Notes: generated by a model not told the origin, from the letters alone. Numbered from the stretch's first letter, positions 11,110 through 25,480 are shown. The stretch: 64,000 nt of DNA from Polytrichum commune (GCA_950295325.1 OX485805.1:19579501-19643500), one strand, 5' to 3'. A program made the numbers and translations.

Positions 11110-14100
11110 AAAATTCACCAATTTCTAATTATTAGCATAAAGCTAAAATTTGTGTAGAAATTATTTTTTCAATATGTTATATATATTATAAATATAGGCA
11201 TCATGTTATGCAACAAGGAAACATGCAATTTTGATAACAAATTGACCTTCAATATTTACAATAATTGATGGATTCAAGCGATACTCAACTGGAAGTGTTA
11301 CTAAATAATGTTACTCAAAAGTGTTGTGGAATGATACAAACCTAAAGTAATACTAAAAACATAAAAAACATTTACAAAATACTCATCTCAAAACCTTTCA
11401 TGAATGTAGTGATTTTATAGGAAAAAAGGTTCATTTTATGATTGGTGGCTATAAGATCAAAAGTAGAGGAAAATATGATGTGTTAAAATTCTATTTTTGA
11501 ATACATCATCGTAAACTAGATCTAGAAAAATACACTGTTCACACCTCTTACTATGGGCTGAAATTAGCATGGTTAGTAATATCACGCCCCTTTGTATTTT
11601 ATGTGTGGATTGAGATTTTGAATGACTTATAATTTAAAAAATATAAATATTGAAGTATAGAATTCAAAATGATGTTCTTATATCATATTACATTTTTTTT
11701 ATCCATCATAAATTTTTTCGTGCAAATTTTTGAATTCCATACTCCTAGTTTTTACCATATGATAATGTGGGCTGAAATTAGCGTGGATCAAAACAAACTA
11801 CATTCACAAAAGTATTGTGTCATGTCAAAATTATAGTGGGCCGAAATATTAGGTGATATAAGTGTAATCCTATTAGAGAAATAAGTATCTATTTAATATA
11901 ATATAATAAATTTCATAAAAGAGCTTCAACAAACCTCCAACTTTTGCTAAGGAAGTTGGAGAGATGATGTGTAAAATCACAAGGTGGTCTCTATAGATAT
12001 TAGGGTGAAGAGATTCAATAGAGCTATCTATTTCATACATACACACAAGCTGGCCTCTCTTAAGTTTTGCCTAAGATTCCAACACTCTTTTCTTTTGTTC
12101 TATGAGAGGAATCCACACATTGCACAAGGTTTAAAGAAGAAGAACCCTAGATTGAAGGTTTCCCATGAAAATCCTACAATGACTTGAGCAGTCTATTACC
12201 AAATATCTAAGGTATGTGGGTGTTATTTGGTTATGTTTTCATGTTCTCCAACTCCTACCAGTTAGATTCACACAACAAATCTCATGTTGCATTAGCAAAT
12301 CCATCATGAAACATATGCAAAAACATGATGTAATGAAGCTTGTATGATGAGAAAGCCATATATTTTCCTAACATTTATTGCTTGAGCCTCTTTTCATATG
12401 GTCCACCATATCTTGCACCTTCAATTTCACCCCTTGTTCATAAGCATTTCCCCCCTCTATGGTTTTTTTATAGCAACCTAAGCATATCATTATCTTACAC
12501 ATGATTTCATGTGTGAAATGAGCATAGAATGACGTATAAATATAATCCATCATACGAAATTCTCACAAAGAACAAAAATATCAGCATTTATGTAACATAT
12601 GTCAAGGAATACCACCGTAAGGTCTCATTCAACTATAATATCAAAATTTGAATTTTTGACAATACATAAACATACCATTTAGTATAGATAAGAACTTATA
12701 CCTATGGAACTAGCAAATGCAATCAAACATTCAAATTGTGGAAAATCTTAAAGTGGAATGGAATGTAGGCTTCAAGAATTACACTTTTCTTAGTTGAACT
12801 TATAAACAATCAAAATTATCTTTAAGGTGGAACTCAAGTTTGAACTTTGACCAACATAAAGCTCCGGGGGCAGGGTCACAAACAATCTAGGGTAAGGCGT
12901 GTGGCTGGTGTTCAAGTAACACTTCCAACTTCTTCCACACTCATGCTAGACTCGTTGGGGGTACATGTTCACAACACCTACCATCGGTGAGGGTAAAAAC
13001 ATTGATTTCTATGTAGAACCCAAAATATTCTTAAATGACAATTCAATGCCTAATTCATGATTGTGACCCAAATTAGTTCAATGAGGTTAATTTAGTATGA
13101 ACCAAAATAACATGTAGGGGAAAAAAATTATTACACCCCCGACGGTACGTGTTACGAAACGGGATCCAAACTTGTCGAACATCTCCATGTGGACTTATCC
13201 AAGGTGAGTTGCTCTAGATCTTGGACTGTGTGGACTCTCTCTTCATGCACTGGTGGCCCAACAAAAAATGCGAATTTGAGCGTAGCTCTTGAGTTGCAAC
13301 CTGGTATGCACGATCCCACACTCCTTGAATGCAATTTTTGGAGTCCATATGCTCTCTTCTTGTGCACAAATCCCCCATGCATGATCAATATCGGCTATGC
13401 AATGTGTAGTCTACGGACATTATATATCTAGGAAGAGGACCGTGGCAAGCCCCGGTCCCGCTTTGCTACCTACCATCCTTCAACACTGAGAGACTCATAT
13501 TCAGATTGAACTCCCAACATCTCACTATTATAATCTAAAAGCCTGCATTCATGAATAATGGTATGGAGTGCTTATGCTGACTCATGTTAAAATATTATGC
13601 ATGCACTATGACAACGATTTTGTCGATTTGGTTTGGGTTGTATGTTGAAGACAACACATCCACTATAATATTGATACTGCTATTGACTATTAAGAAGTCC
13701 ATTGATAGTGTTATCAATTTGAAAATTGATATTGACTGGCTGAATATGACCGTCGAGAAAAGAGCACAATAAGTGTTGCTTCAATGTAAAGGTGTTACTT
13801 ACCATTTTTGTCATCTTTGCACTAGTGTTGCTATGGTACAAGGTGATAAACTTTCTAAAAGAAATGGATAAAGTACCATGCATCATTGTCATTTGGGGAC
13901 CTTGTTGATATTGTAAATTACTATTTCATTGGCAACTTATTTGTCCGGCTCAGCTCTAGCCTCTTACTAAGTCATGGTCCCCATCATTTTCTCATTGGTA
14001 GTCCCCACATGTGCTTCCAAGTTGGTGGACCTCATGTTCCCTTGTATGTCTTGCTCTCCCTTCACTTTGATTTAATCAAGAAGTAGTCCGAGGTGGTAGA

Positions 14101-17100
14101 AATGGGAGAGAGAATTATCATATACAACTATACCTCTCATCCTTCGAATGTAATATGCAACACAAAGGTTATCTTTTTTGACACTAGGTTTAGTTTGAAT
14201 TACTCTACTTGACGTCATTTGAGATGAATTGACAATAAATATATATAGGGGGTCAAGTCTTTATGTTGGATGGATGAGAGATACAATCATATACGATAGT
14301 TCCCTCTCTCCATAGAAATGATTGAATCTGCTCTTAAAATTCACCAAAAGATATTCATACTAAAAGTTTAGATTGCCCCGAACCTATATCAAAGTGCAAT
14401 GCATGTGCCATTGTGAGGTTTCATATACCAAAATAGATTTTAGTGACTATGGCAACGTTGAAAATCCTAATTGATGTGCCCGATTAGTTTTACAAACGTT
14501 GTTTACTAGGACTTAGAATGTTTTGTTTCGCATTATGCACATGCACGCCACAAAAACCTATCACCACATAGCCAGACATGGAGACCCAATCTATGTCGAT
14601 GGCCTTGCACTTTTCAACATCTTTTCAACCGACTTTGAATCGTTGAAATCTCAAAAATGTTTTTTGAATCTTCATGTGTAGTATGTGATAAGAACTTTGC
14701 AACCAAATCGCAATAGACAATAGTCAACGGGAGGTTGACGTGGATGAGAGTTGTTAATTCTCATTGACATAGACTGAAGTCATATGCACACATGACCTCG
14801 GTCCATTCCATCTCTCAAGAGTGAAGCTAGGAGCACCTTAAACCAAGACAACACCCAAAACCAACACCCACGCCAACACCTTCAAAATCTTGCATAATAA
14901 GTACATCTTGATTTTGAAAATGTTCACTATGTGAACATTAGGCTCCCCTAACAGTAATGGATGATAACACAATTTTCATTTCGAAAATTTACATTTATGT
15001 CAAGATTTGGGGGGGGGGGGTAGGGGGACTTGTAGTACACCTATTATCTTTTGTTCTACTTGGAGGATTTTGGGGGACCACATGTATGCCAAATACCTCA
15101 ACTTCTCGGTTAACGTGCTCTCCTACCTTAGCAAATGCACTTCAAAGAGCTTGCAACCTTCATTATCATATGAATTGAGATGGTTATTTTTGAATGGCTC
15201 ATTTGAGGTTAGGTGGTGTTTGCTTTTGGTACATGTCACACATGAACATAGTACAATCTAAGTACACATCAAGAACACCTAAGTAGTAGGATGGTACAAC
15301 TCATGCATTTTAGCTCTAGCCTCTTGAGTTTGTGTGACATCCATTTGGTGGGTGCTAAGGAATTTTGGCCCCTCCAATTGTACATGATGGCTCTTTCAAT
15401 ACAAGTGTTGTTGTATGGAGTAAGACTAAGTTATAGGAGTCTGATGGGGATGGAATCTCCTCCCAGCATCGTCCATTTCTTCAAACTTAAGGTATACAAT
15501 TATATCCTTTATTTTTATTTTTATTTGTATTTGTATTTCCTTCCCCTTATAAGGACACCTATATGTGGGTGTTGTATGGTTTGGTGTGCCTCGAAGAATG
15601 AATGCAAAATAGACACGTGTTTGAAGGAGATTGCATTACATGATTAACATATGATAAGTTTTGTAGGCTTAGTAGTCAACATAAATGGTGCAACTTCAAG
15701 AACATATATCAAACTTACATGTGTTTAATATAGGGTAGACTACATGCTCAAAATCTGATAACCATTCTAGGCTCAATAGTCAACATACTTGAGGAGACCT
15801 TTTGACCATTTAAAAAACACAAGAATCTTCATTTTGTCAATGAATCACATATTCATAGGAGCTCCAAAATGTCTAAAAATGACTATGGCCTTGATGTGGA
15901 TTTGTGGACCTTTTTTTAGTAACCGTTGGTTTCATATCCTAGGGGAAGTGGGATGGTCAAAAAATGTAACCATTTAAGACCCATCCACCTTACCACAACA
16001 AACAATCAAGTTCCCTTACAAGCTATACATGTCACCAAACCTCGGATACATGTATTCAATGTTCATGTATTAATACATATTATCAATGTGCATGGACTGC
16101 ATATGAATAGATGTTTGAGTGTAACAATACTCCATACCACTATTCAGATTCATAACAATGTTTTGTGGGACTAATAATATTATGTGGAATATTCCTCACA
16201 TTTAAACTGAATGTGAGAAATATTTTATATGCAATTGATTTGTATTCGGAATACATATATCCGACAACCAAAGAAGTAAGATGTGAATGCATGTTGTTAC
16301 CTCCCACATGATGAAGAGATTCAATATGCCAAAGGCACTTATAGAAGGGGAGAAAAGAAGAAATGACTCCACGCCAATGCCAACATCTAATTAGGGGGTT
16401 GTTTCATCTTCGAGGTGGACCTTGAAGACTAATGCTTTGTTCAAAAGGCAATACCTTGAATGGGTATAGAGAAGGTGGACTACACTTATCTCCTCCAAGG
16501 GTTGGGTAGGGGATACATGGTTGGTTGAAAATCTCTAGTTCACCTAGACACCAAGGGCCACTTCACACACGAGTCAAGAGTTGTGACCATGAAATTGTGA
16601 GAGCCCAAAAGAAAGTGTCCAAAGGATGTCCCAAGACACCTCCAAAATCACGTAGAGTGGTCACAGACGCCTACCATGGTTGGGTGCACTGTAGTTGTAG
16701 GGTGCACTCGTATTGAAGTTCTAGGAAGTTCATCCATCCTAGCACTATTCCAATCTTAAGTAGCTTGAGCCTGCTATTCCTAATAAATGGTCTAAACAAA
16801 CCATTTCTTTATTATATGATTTATTCCAAGATCATATTATGACAAAAAATATTCGATTAGATTCTCACATTTTGTTTACAAAAATGAAGATTTCAAGCCA
16901 AATAAATTGTAGACCAAAATCCAACACCTCAATATTGGAATTCTAAACGACAAGCGCGAGTGACTATGATATAAAACAACCTAGTACTACAAAGGAAAAA
17001 AATTATATACATACTCATGACATGCTAGATGATAGACTCGTGTATTTATTCTAAGGTTTTTAATTCAATGTGATAAATGCCTTCACTACATATACAAAAT

Positions 17101-17607
17101 ATAAATCATGAAACAAATAGGCCTTTATTATATATACAATCCACTTTCACTTTCCAATGAGAAACTTATAGAAGGCATAATTGATGGAAACCAAAGAGCA
17201 CTTAAAGAGCTTCACATTTGGAAATCTACAACACAAAAGCAAATCTTAACAATAATGGATTGGGTAATCACTAGCAATGATAATCAAATGACAAACAATA
17301 AATGAAATCTTAAATTGGATAAAACTAGCACACCTATTACCATATTTTCTTTAAACCTTAGGACCCCCTTTTGTACATCTACCTTCACACTGAATTCAAC
17401 AACTTTTTTATTTGTACGTACTAAAGAAATATAATACCTCCCTCTAATGTATATTATGTACAATATTTTCTCAAATAATATCTTTTTTACACTCATGTTA
17501 TCCGGGATAGCGACGATTTGATTGAGCATTCAATCCCTTTCTATTTTCTTATTTAGTTATGTTTAAATTTCCTAAGTGGGGGAACTTGAATTTAGTCCCA
17601 CCTTTTA
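11110..17607. other. Long gene-free region
   Basis: No convincing gene. A 12-base G run lies at 15009-15020. The phrase GGGCTGAAATTAGC occurs at about 11553 and 11768 as a short diverged direct repeat. Remaining short reading frames show no domain or codon signature I trust. Confidence 0.5.
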
Positions 17608-17612
17608 CACAA

Positions 17613-18943
17613 TATGAGCCCAAAATGGTTGCTCATATTTTTTTTATGCTTAGAATTTACTTAGAATTGCATTTGGAGTGTTATTGAAACAATCAAAAGT
17701 ATAAAAAGACTGAGGCTTGGTGTGGTTTATGTTTTAGGCCTTAAGCCTATTTTGTGTGGTTAATTAGAAGCTTAGTGGCATTAGGGAGTGTTTTGGTTAA
17801 GTGAGTAGTGTTTGATGAAGCAAGGAGAAAGGCCTTGGATTTAAATGTTTGATTTAGAACATGTTCTTGTTGGTTTAGGGGGTGAGGGTTTAGTGTATAG
17901 GATAAGGTCCTACTAAGTAGGAGAAGGTTAAGGAGTTTGTGGTCTTGGGTGCCCTCTCCTCCTCTTCCTTTCTCTCTTCTTTTTCTCCTTCCTCCCCTCT
18001 CTTCTCCTCTCTCTCTCTCCCTCTTCTCTAGGAATTTGAGCTCTTAGAGCTAGAAAATATGTGGGAATTAGTTAGGGGCTTAGTGGAATTAGTGGGCTTG
18101 GTTAGGATAATTAGGTAGGGTCTTGGTAGAATTAGGTAGATAGTTGGTTAGGCTGCTAGGATTGAGACCGTGGCCGAGCTTAGGCTGCTGGGATTGAAGA
18201 CTGTGGAGCTTAGGCTGCTAGGATTGAGACTGTGGCCGAGCTTAGGCTGCTGGGATTGAAGACTGTGGAGCTTAGGCTGCTGGGATTGAGACTGTGGCCG
18301 AGCTTAGGCTGCTAGGATTGAAGATTGTGGAGCTTAGGCTGCTGGGATTGAGACTGTGGCCGAGCTTAGGCTACTGGGATTGAAGACTGTGGAGCGTAGA
18401 CCGTGGCCGAGCTTAGGCTGCTGGGACTGAAGACTGTGGCAGCTTAGGCTGCTGGGATTGAGACTGTGGCAGCTTAGGCTGCTGGGATTGAAGACTGTGG
18501 CAACTTAGGCTGCTGGGATTGAAGACTGTGGAGCTTAGGTTGCTGGGATTTGAGACTGTGGCCGAGTTAGGAGCCGGGTATGGACCCTTGATGGGCCCGG
18601 GCGTGAACTCGATCGTATATGGCAAGGGCCAAGGGCCAAGGGCCAAGGTCCTAGGGCATTGGGGAATTTAGCTTCACATAAATAAGGGGGTGGCATAAGG
18701 GAATAAGTCTTAGTAGGGATTTGATTGTGGGAATGTGAATTAGTGTAGGAGGAAAGGGATAAACAAAGAAGAGCATTTTTCAATGCTTGTATTCTTATTA
18801 TGGAATAAATTGGTTTTCAAGAATTGGTGGGAATTGAAATGGAGTTTTATGAAGTTGGTAAGAGGGAGCCATGCGAACATGAATGTGATACCCATTCCCT
18901 CATCCGGACTAGGACGCTTAAAGGTGGGTGGTTTGGCCTCACA
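17613..18943 (+). mobile_element. Solo LTR A
   Basis: The segment begins TATGAGCCCAAAATGG, ends ..CCTCACA, and is flanked by the 5-bp direct repeat CACAA (17608-17612, 18944-18948). Its start (..GAGCCCAAAAT), the GGATAAGG..CTA..AAGTAGGAG core and its end (CGGACTAGGACG near 18905) match the better preserved LTR at 36683-37750. No internal retrotransposon domains adjoin it, so it is best read as a solo LTR. It is longer than its relative because of an internal minisatellite. Confidence 0.7.
18150..18565. repeat. Minisatellite inside solo LTR A
   Basis: About a dozen copies of a ~32-bp unit (GCTTAGGCTGCTGGGATTGA plus a tail). Tails ending AGACTGTGGAG alternate with tails ending GACTGTGGCCGA, giving a ~64-bp higher-order period. 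It probably arose by slippage after the LTR inserted, since the 36683-37750 relative lacks it. Confidence 0.85.
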
Positions 18944-18948
18944 CACAA

Positions 18949-19919
18949 CTTCTTTCTTACTTAATTAATTTTGTTTACACATCCTACCTCACTACATTCA
19001 TGTATTAGGCATCACTCCTTACCAAGTTAGTGCATCCTTTAGCTCGGAACCTTCTAGAGCCTCGTGTAGGTCCTTGAAAGCCGAGTGACAATTCAAACCT
19101 TTTGAACTTCAATGGTCCGAAGTGTGGTGTCACCTTACTGAATTAAGTTCCCTTTCGGGCTTCTTGCCAACAAGGATTCACGATATATTTTTATATTTTT
19201 TATCATTAAATGTGTTTAAATTGGATAGACCACAAAATGTAACTTAATGGGAGTAGGGTGACGGATGATCTGTAGGTTTAACGTGTTGCACAATTTTCAT
19301 AGATTGGGGCTATAATTTCCAATTCATGGGGCCAATAACATAACAGTGGATTTCTTGATCATTAACCCCATCTTTCCACCAACAACTTTCAGAATGGTCG
19401 TGTTGGTGATTAATCCGATTTCACCACATAAAGATTTTTTCTAATAATCAAAACTATTACCACAAAACATACTGAGGGGCCCCAAGAACAATAGAGTTGA
19501 GTACCCCCTTTGGCAGTCAAGTGGTCAACCCACTTGACCTTACAAGATAGGTAAGTGGATTTAGATTGCATACCTTGGCCGCGCTCCTCCCAATCCTAAA
19601 TAAAAGGCTAAGGTTAGTTAGCTTACCTCAATGCTCCTCGTTTGATTGGGCTCGATGTAGTCCGAGCTGCTATCTTTTTGCCTCGCTCCACTTCTTGAAC
19701 ATTGATCTTATTTTCTTCCTTGCAGCTAACTTGGTTATGCGACTTAGGTTAGTCAATGGTTAAAGCATCATTTTAATGCACTGTAAGTTTGGCCTCACCA
19801 TAATTTATTTATTTATTAAACATTATTAATTTTCTAGGGATCTAAGATTCGCTTCAATCGGATAAGAATCGCAAAAGTTACAAGGTTTGGAAGAACGATG
19901 TCTATTCAACCAATCCTCC
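18949..19919. other. Gene-free DNA
   Basis: No gene, RNA or terminal repeat recognised. Confidence 0.45.
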
Positions 19920-20900
19920 AAATTCAAAAATTCATAGTTAAAATTCGTTATTATTTGGATTGAGGTTCACCATTCACCATTTAAAAGCTATAAAAAACAC
20001 TTATAAGAAAAAATATGAATTTAGCAAAGTAAGCCGAGATGGATCCAACAACATCCCTATAATGCAACAGTTAACTAGAAGGGCTCAAACTATGTATCTC
20101 ACCTTTGAAAATTCACATCTAATTCATTACTCCGTTAAATAATACGGTCTAAAAAACCTTGGAATTCTTTTAGAAAGAACTATAAGAGAAAAACATGAAA
20201 TTAATGAGGTAAACAAAGATGGATTCAACAACCTCCATGTAATGCTACAGTCAACTAGAATGGCTCAAATTATGTATCCACCTTTGAAAATCCATATCTA
20301 ATTTATTATTCAATCAAATCACACGTTTTAAATAGACTTGAAAAAATATCAAAAATTTCTATGAGAAAAAATATGAAATTGACAAGATATGCCAAAATGG
20401 ATCCATCAGCCTCCTTGTAATGCAACATCCAACTAAAAGGGCTCAAACTATGTATCTCACCTTTGAAAATTCATATCTAATTCATTATTCAATCAAATCA
20501 AATGTCATAGATAGCCTTGAAAAGATATAAAAAATAAATATAAGAGAAAAATATGAAATTGGCAAGGTAAGCTGAGATGGGTCTAGTAGCCTTCTTGTAA
20601 TGTAATAGCCAACTAGAAGGGCTCAAACTATATATCCCATATTTGAAAATCTATATTTAATTCATTATCCAGTCAAATCACTTGTTGTGAACGGCCTTGG
20701 AAAGTTAGACAAAAGTTCTACTTGGAAAAAAATAAAAAAAATAAAAAAAATAAAGTTTTAATAAGGCCAACAAGTTTGATCCAGTAGCTGCTGCCAAAAT
20801 GAACATCGTAATTTTTACTCTAACTTTGGAAATTCATAACTATTTGCTATCTCAACCAATTTGCAAATGGAAAACGGCTTTGAATAGATATAGAAAATCT
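19920..20900. repeat. ~180-bp satellite-like tandem array
   Basis: The phrase GGCTCAAACTATGTATC recurs at about 20081, 20261, 20439 and 20619, giving periods of 180, 178 and 180 bp. Each unit also carries ATATGAAATT..AAGGTAAG, TAATGCAAC, and TTTGAAAATTCATATCTAAT. Four units are clear, and a fifth, more decayed one runs to about 20900. Unit length resembles plant centromeric or subtelomeric satellites, but with so few and so diverged copies this is a relic or local array. Confidence 0.8.
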
Positions 20901-23113
20901 ATATAAGAAAACAAATTAAAATATTTGGTTCTAGATGGTAAACTAAATATTTATGCCATCAGCTACCAAAGTCTACAATGCCTTAATTTTTAAACATATA
21001 TTCTAACCTACCTCTAAGTCACAAAGAAAGAAATTTGTGTGTTTACAAACACACATTTTGACTAGGAGAAGGTAGGGGGAAAACTTCCTCAAGCCTTAGT
21101 ACTAGATAATTGAAAAGAGAGAGTTTTTTTTCCTAATTACTTAGAGGTAAGGCTTCGTCTTACAATCAAAATGAAGAGAGAGAGATTTCAATGTGTGAGG
21201 AGGGGGTCTTTAAACCCTCTCAAAAAAAAGTTGGACCCCTCCGCCATCGGTCCCATTTTTTCAAACCCTCCCCAAATTTGGACTCGGGGGTATTTCCGGT
21301 TGAAGTTGCCATCATATCGCCGAGGTGGCGCCGACAGAAGTTCTTCAAGTTCTTTCTAATTTTTCGTCATCAAGTTGGCAAAGGAGCAAGTGGACAAGTG
21401 ATTTTTAAAATTTTAAATTAATTAATGTAAATTTTTAAAATAAATCTTCATGCCGATTTTGCCTTCTTACGCCAAACACTTTTATTTGTCTTGTGTGACC
21501 TGCTATAACTAATAACTAATCCTTGCTTAGCTAGCTTCTACTAACTTAATCTCTTAGGTAGTTGCTTTTACTAGCTAGCAATTCTTCCTACTAAGCTAGT
21601 TTCTACCAATAGTTAGTGTTTTTTACTAACCATACATTAACTAGTTTTTTTCCCTTCACGGGTGAAAGCCCGAAGTTCTCGGTAATTTACTTTCTCCTTT
21701 TCGGGATCAAAACTAAATGAACTAAATTTTTCTACAATTCCCTATCAATTCTAACTTTTAATGCTAAAATCTTAACTAAAAGTGATCATGTAGAGTGGTA
21801 GATCATTCTAGGGGTTCACAGTCATCCACTCACACCTTCATTTGTTTGACGCCTTCCTTTATATACGTCGTCAATACTAACTAATAATAGAAACTTATTG
21901 ATATTAATCTAATTCCCAACTCTCTTTTTTTCTTTTCTTTTTTCTAATTTTTTTTTACGAGACCATGAGCCTTGCTTCAAACTGCAAGCGGTTTGGATGG
22001 CTCACACTACATATCATCAAGTTTTCTATATCCCATGGAGTTGGCGACCCTACACTATCACCAATATAATCTCCAATGTATGGGTAGTCAATGACAAACT
22101 AGTTGAGACCATAATCCACCCTCAAAGTTGTTACAAATATTTAGTTAGGATGTGGGTACACGGTTTGTACTCCCAAAACAAACTCCCCAATCCCAACCTA
22201 GACATCATTCATTTTTAGTATGACATTTTGAGACGCAACAAGGTCATGTCGACTAGACCAATTTTGCCAAGTCGAGTGTAATGATTGGGACACCTCTCGA
22301 TGTTAGTTTTGCTACTACAAATTGCTAGGACTCTAGTGTGTGACATATGCATCGGGAGACCTTCCGGTTTAGTGTCTGAAAATAAAACGCATGAGGTTTT
22401 AGATTTTATCTTGCACTAAGTGAATCACAAGGGTCGGAGCCCTCCAAATCCTAAGTAGTTATTGATAACATGACTTTTGACACTACAACGCATTGTGAGA
22501 CCACCTAATCATGCATGAGCTATACAAGTAATGACATTAATTTGGATGGAAGATGGATGAAAAAGTGGTTGAAAAGATAGATGAATAAATGGGTGGTATA
22601 TGTTGAAATAACTATGAATGTATTGGTCTTTGAGAATGAAGACTACAACATGACATACACAATATAGTTGTAGAAGGACATACAAACTATATAGTAGTGT
22701 GAAGCGACACACATGCACCAAGGAGTGTGAGATTCCATAGGTTGCAATTTCAAAAAGAAGTGCTCTGAATAACTTTCTTTGCTCGGGGGGGGGGGGGGGC
22801 ACTGGCGAAAAACGTAGGAACTACGTGCGATAAAATATAGGGTCTTGTATAAAAATTTGACATAAAATTTGTAAAATTATTAGATGTAGTATAGGGTGCT
22901 CTGGGATTGTGAAACATGATTATATGTAATATAGCATTTGACAAAACATGATTAAATTACCTAAGTGGTACATATAAAATAGCATGGAGAAAAAACGATA
23001 GTTTCAAAAATTAAATACTTTGTCACCAAAATATAAAACCGGCCCCACTTTAGACCTTTCGGAAATTGCATAAATGAAAAAAAAATGCCAGATAATTGCC
23101 TAAATGCATTAGG
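20901..23113. other. Gene-free DNA
   Basis: A GC-richer patch at 21190-21360 translates partly open but has no domain I recognise. A 15-base G run lies at 22785-22799. Nothing else supported. Confidence 0.45.
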
Positions 23114-23545
23114 AAATGGGGGCTATCAACCGATAAATTTTGCACTCTCTAGGCCCACTCTCGGGTAAAAATTGAAAAATCTGAGCTACCTCCAGAAAGC
23201 TCGGCAATTAGCCGTTTCCTCTACAGAACTCCCCGGACTCTACTCCCGCCCTCTCTCGCCCCCGCCTCCGTCAACCCTAGTTGGCAGACCTCAACTTGGT
23301 GCAAGAGTGGCACTCTGCTTCTCCGAGGCCCTGGAACAATCGGAGGATTCGGCTTCCAAACAATTGAAAACAATCAAGCAATCACCATCGGAAGCCTAGA
23401 CATATAAGTAATATAGGGTACCATAAAATCAACCATCCAAGAATTTATAATTACCAATAGGGTGCAAATAATCACAACAATTTACCATTATTTCAGAAAT
23501 TAGCATCCCTTATAATCCTTTCTCATAGGTAAATAGCCCCCATTT
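23114..23545. mobile_element. Possible short inverted-repeat element
   Basis: AAATGGGGGCTAT at 23114-23126 is exactly inverted at 23533-23545. The 432-bp interior includes a GC-richer stretch (23220-23400) unlike its surroundings. No target duplication is clear, and a 13-bp match alone is weak evidence. Confidence 0.3.
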
Positions 23546-23590
23546 TAATAGGTCATTATCGCAGGTGTATGCAAAATATACAAGGGAGTG

Positions 23591-23609
23591 CCCCCCCCCC
23601 CCCCCCCCC
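23591..23609. repeat. 19-base homopolymer C tract
   Basis: Longest of several uninterrupted G/C homopolymers in otherwise AT-rich DNA. Others are at 15009-15020, 22785-22799, 30058-30071, 30435-30452, 30813-30828, 45573-45586, 47088-47103 and 47236-47247. Confidence 0.95.
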
Positions 23610-24379
23610 GAGTTTCTTTGAGGTCATTCTCAAGCCAACCTCATCCTATTCAAGCCTTCGGTGCTCCTCCAATGGCCTTGTAAGATTTTCTCTAGTTTCT
23701 AAGATGAAATCATTGTCCTAGGATTCTTATCTCTATTGTGAATCCTTTATATTGGTACATATTTTGTCATCAACCCATGTTGAGCAAAAAAACTGTCACC
23801 ATAAATGTGTTTCATTTTAAATGTTCTTAAGCCTCTAACTTTCTTGTACCTCCAAAAACAACAAAAAATGGCATATCAAAATCAAAGGTAAATACTTGCA
23901 TTTATTGAAATTAGTCAAACAATTTTTCAATATTTGTTAGATGCAACTACATTCTTTGGAGTGGGTATACTTAAAATTTCTAAAATTATGAATTGGATGT
24001 TGCACAAATTAATATTTCTTTTGAATTCTCTTGCAACATACCAAAAAACTAGAATTTTTTTTGCATTGGAAGGCCTCCCAATATTGTTGGAACATCAATA
24101 TAAGGCTAGCACCTTCGTTGTATTAGTAATTAAGTCACATAATTACAACGTGTAATTTTTTGCGAAGGTAATAAAATATAACTATATTTAGGTCACCTAT
24201 GAGAACCGCATTTTGCCATGTTTTTGGACCTGACAGGTCAAGAATGGTGTTTTGAGGTACATGACAAGACATATTGATATGTGCTAGATAAAGTTGTGGA
24301 GAGAGTGACAATTTGATTATGTGATATTGACAGTGCACACATTTAGAGAGGTATTTGCAGAATGTATTGTGGAGGCGGG

Positions 24380-24946
24380 CCCACGGGTAGGTCACCTAGT
24401 GCATTTTAAAAACGACGTGCAGCATAATATAGAGAGGATTAAAATCATTTGAAATAAAAATTATAAAGGAATTCCAAATAATGAAGGGGCCATTAAATGT
24501 AGACAATCCCATTATAAGTAAGTTAGATGGACATAAAATGTGGGCCATTATTTTTTTGTAAAATTAATATAGGGACTGAAGATAAGGATCCTAGAAGGTA
24601 TGTTTAGTATGTTTGCTATGGTCTCCTATGTGTTTTCTTCATAGCTTTGTTTGCAATGATATTACTGTTTGCACCCTTTTTTGTTTCCATGGTTTCCCTT
24701 AACACTCGTCAATGCGTTAGGAAGTAGATTAGCTTTTATTACTTAAAAAGAATATAGAGTACAAAAAATTGCAGTGACTTGGACAATATAAGTAATGGAA
24801 GGGTGCAAACAAATGGGCCATTTTTGAAATTTAAGTAATTATAGAGAGGCTTTAATTCAGCCCTTGAAGGTAAATAGCCCCAAAACAAAAAAAACCCCCA
24901 GCCGCACGTGGTGCACAAAAATGCCTTAGAGTGACCTACCCGTGGG
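24380..24946. mobile_element. Non-autonomous inverted-repeat element, candidate 4-bp duplication
   Basis: The left end is CCCACGGGTAGGTCAC followed closely by GCATTTT. The right end is the reverse complement with small differences in the spacer. CGGG flanks both ends (24376-24379, 24947-24950). The element is 567 bp with no coding capacity. The superfamily is unclear. Confidence 0.6.
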
Positions 24947-25334
24947 CGGGCCGTTAGTGTTGTCATAATATCCATGACCTTATCATAATGAAATGCCCAC
25001 GCCAAATTAACAATTTAACCTCCTATTTTGGCGATGACGAACAAACAATTTCAACAACAACCACTCATAACGCAATATAATCTACATGTTATCTACATAG
25101 AGTTGTGATCCGTTAGGGTGGTGCGATCATGTTGAGAGTAGAATAAATAGGGAGCTTTCCCTAAGCCATTTTCACTTCTACTTCCATGGCGAAGCCTCAT
25201 TGCATTGTGGAGCGAACATAAAACTCTCACGGCTTGCAACAAGATTTAGTTTACCATCCTCTTTGCTATCCCCATTCTTTTTTTCATCCATTGTTCATCC
25301 ACCTTTATCCACTTTTATAAAAAAAAAAACCCTA

Positions 25335-25478
25335 CAGTAAAACCTGTCTAAAGTGATATTGTTGGGACCAGAGGTAGGCTATCACTTTAAACAGGTTATC
25401 ACTTTAGGCAGGTAAAGTACATACAGTATCATACAGTTGGGACCGAGTCGTGTTTATCACTTTAGACAGGTTCTACTG
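25335..25478. mobile_element. 144-bp Tc1/mariner- or pogo-like MITE
   Basis: The ends are CAGTAAAACCTGTCTAAAGT and, on the other strand, CAGTAGAACCTGTCTAAAGT, flanked by TA (25333-25334, 25479-25480). Inner copies of the CACTTTA..CAGGT motif recur in the middle. Ends starting CAGTA with a TA duplication are typical of pogo/Tc1-mariner derivatives. Confidence 0.75.
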
Positions 25479-25480
25479 TA

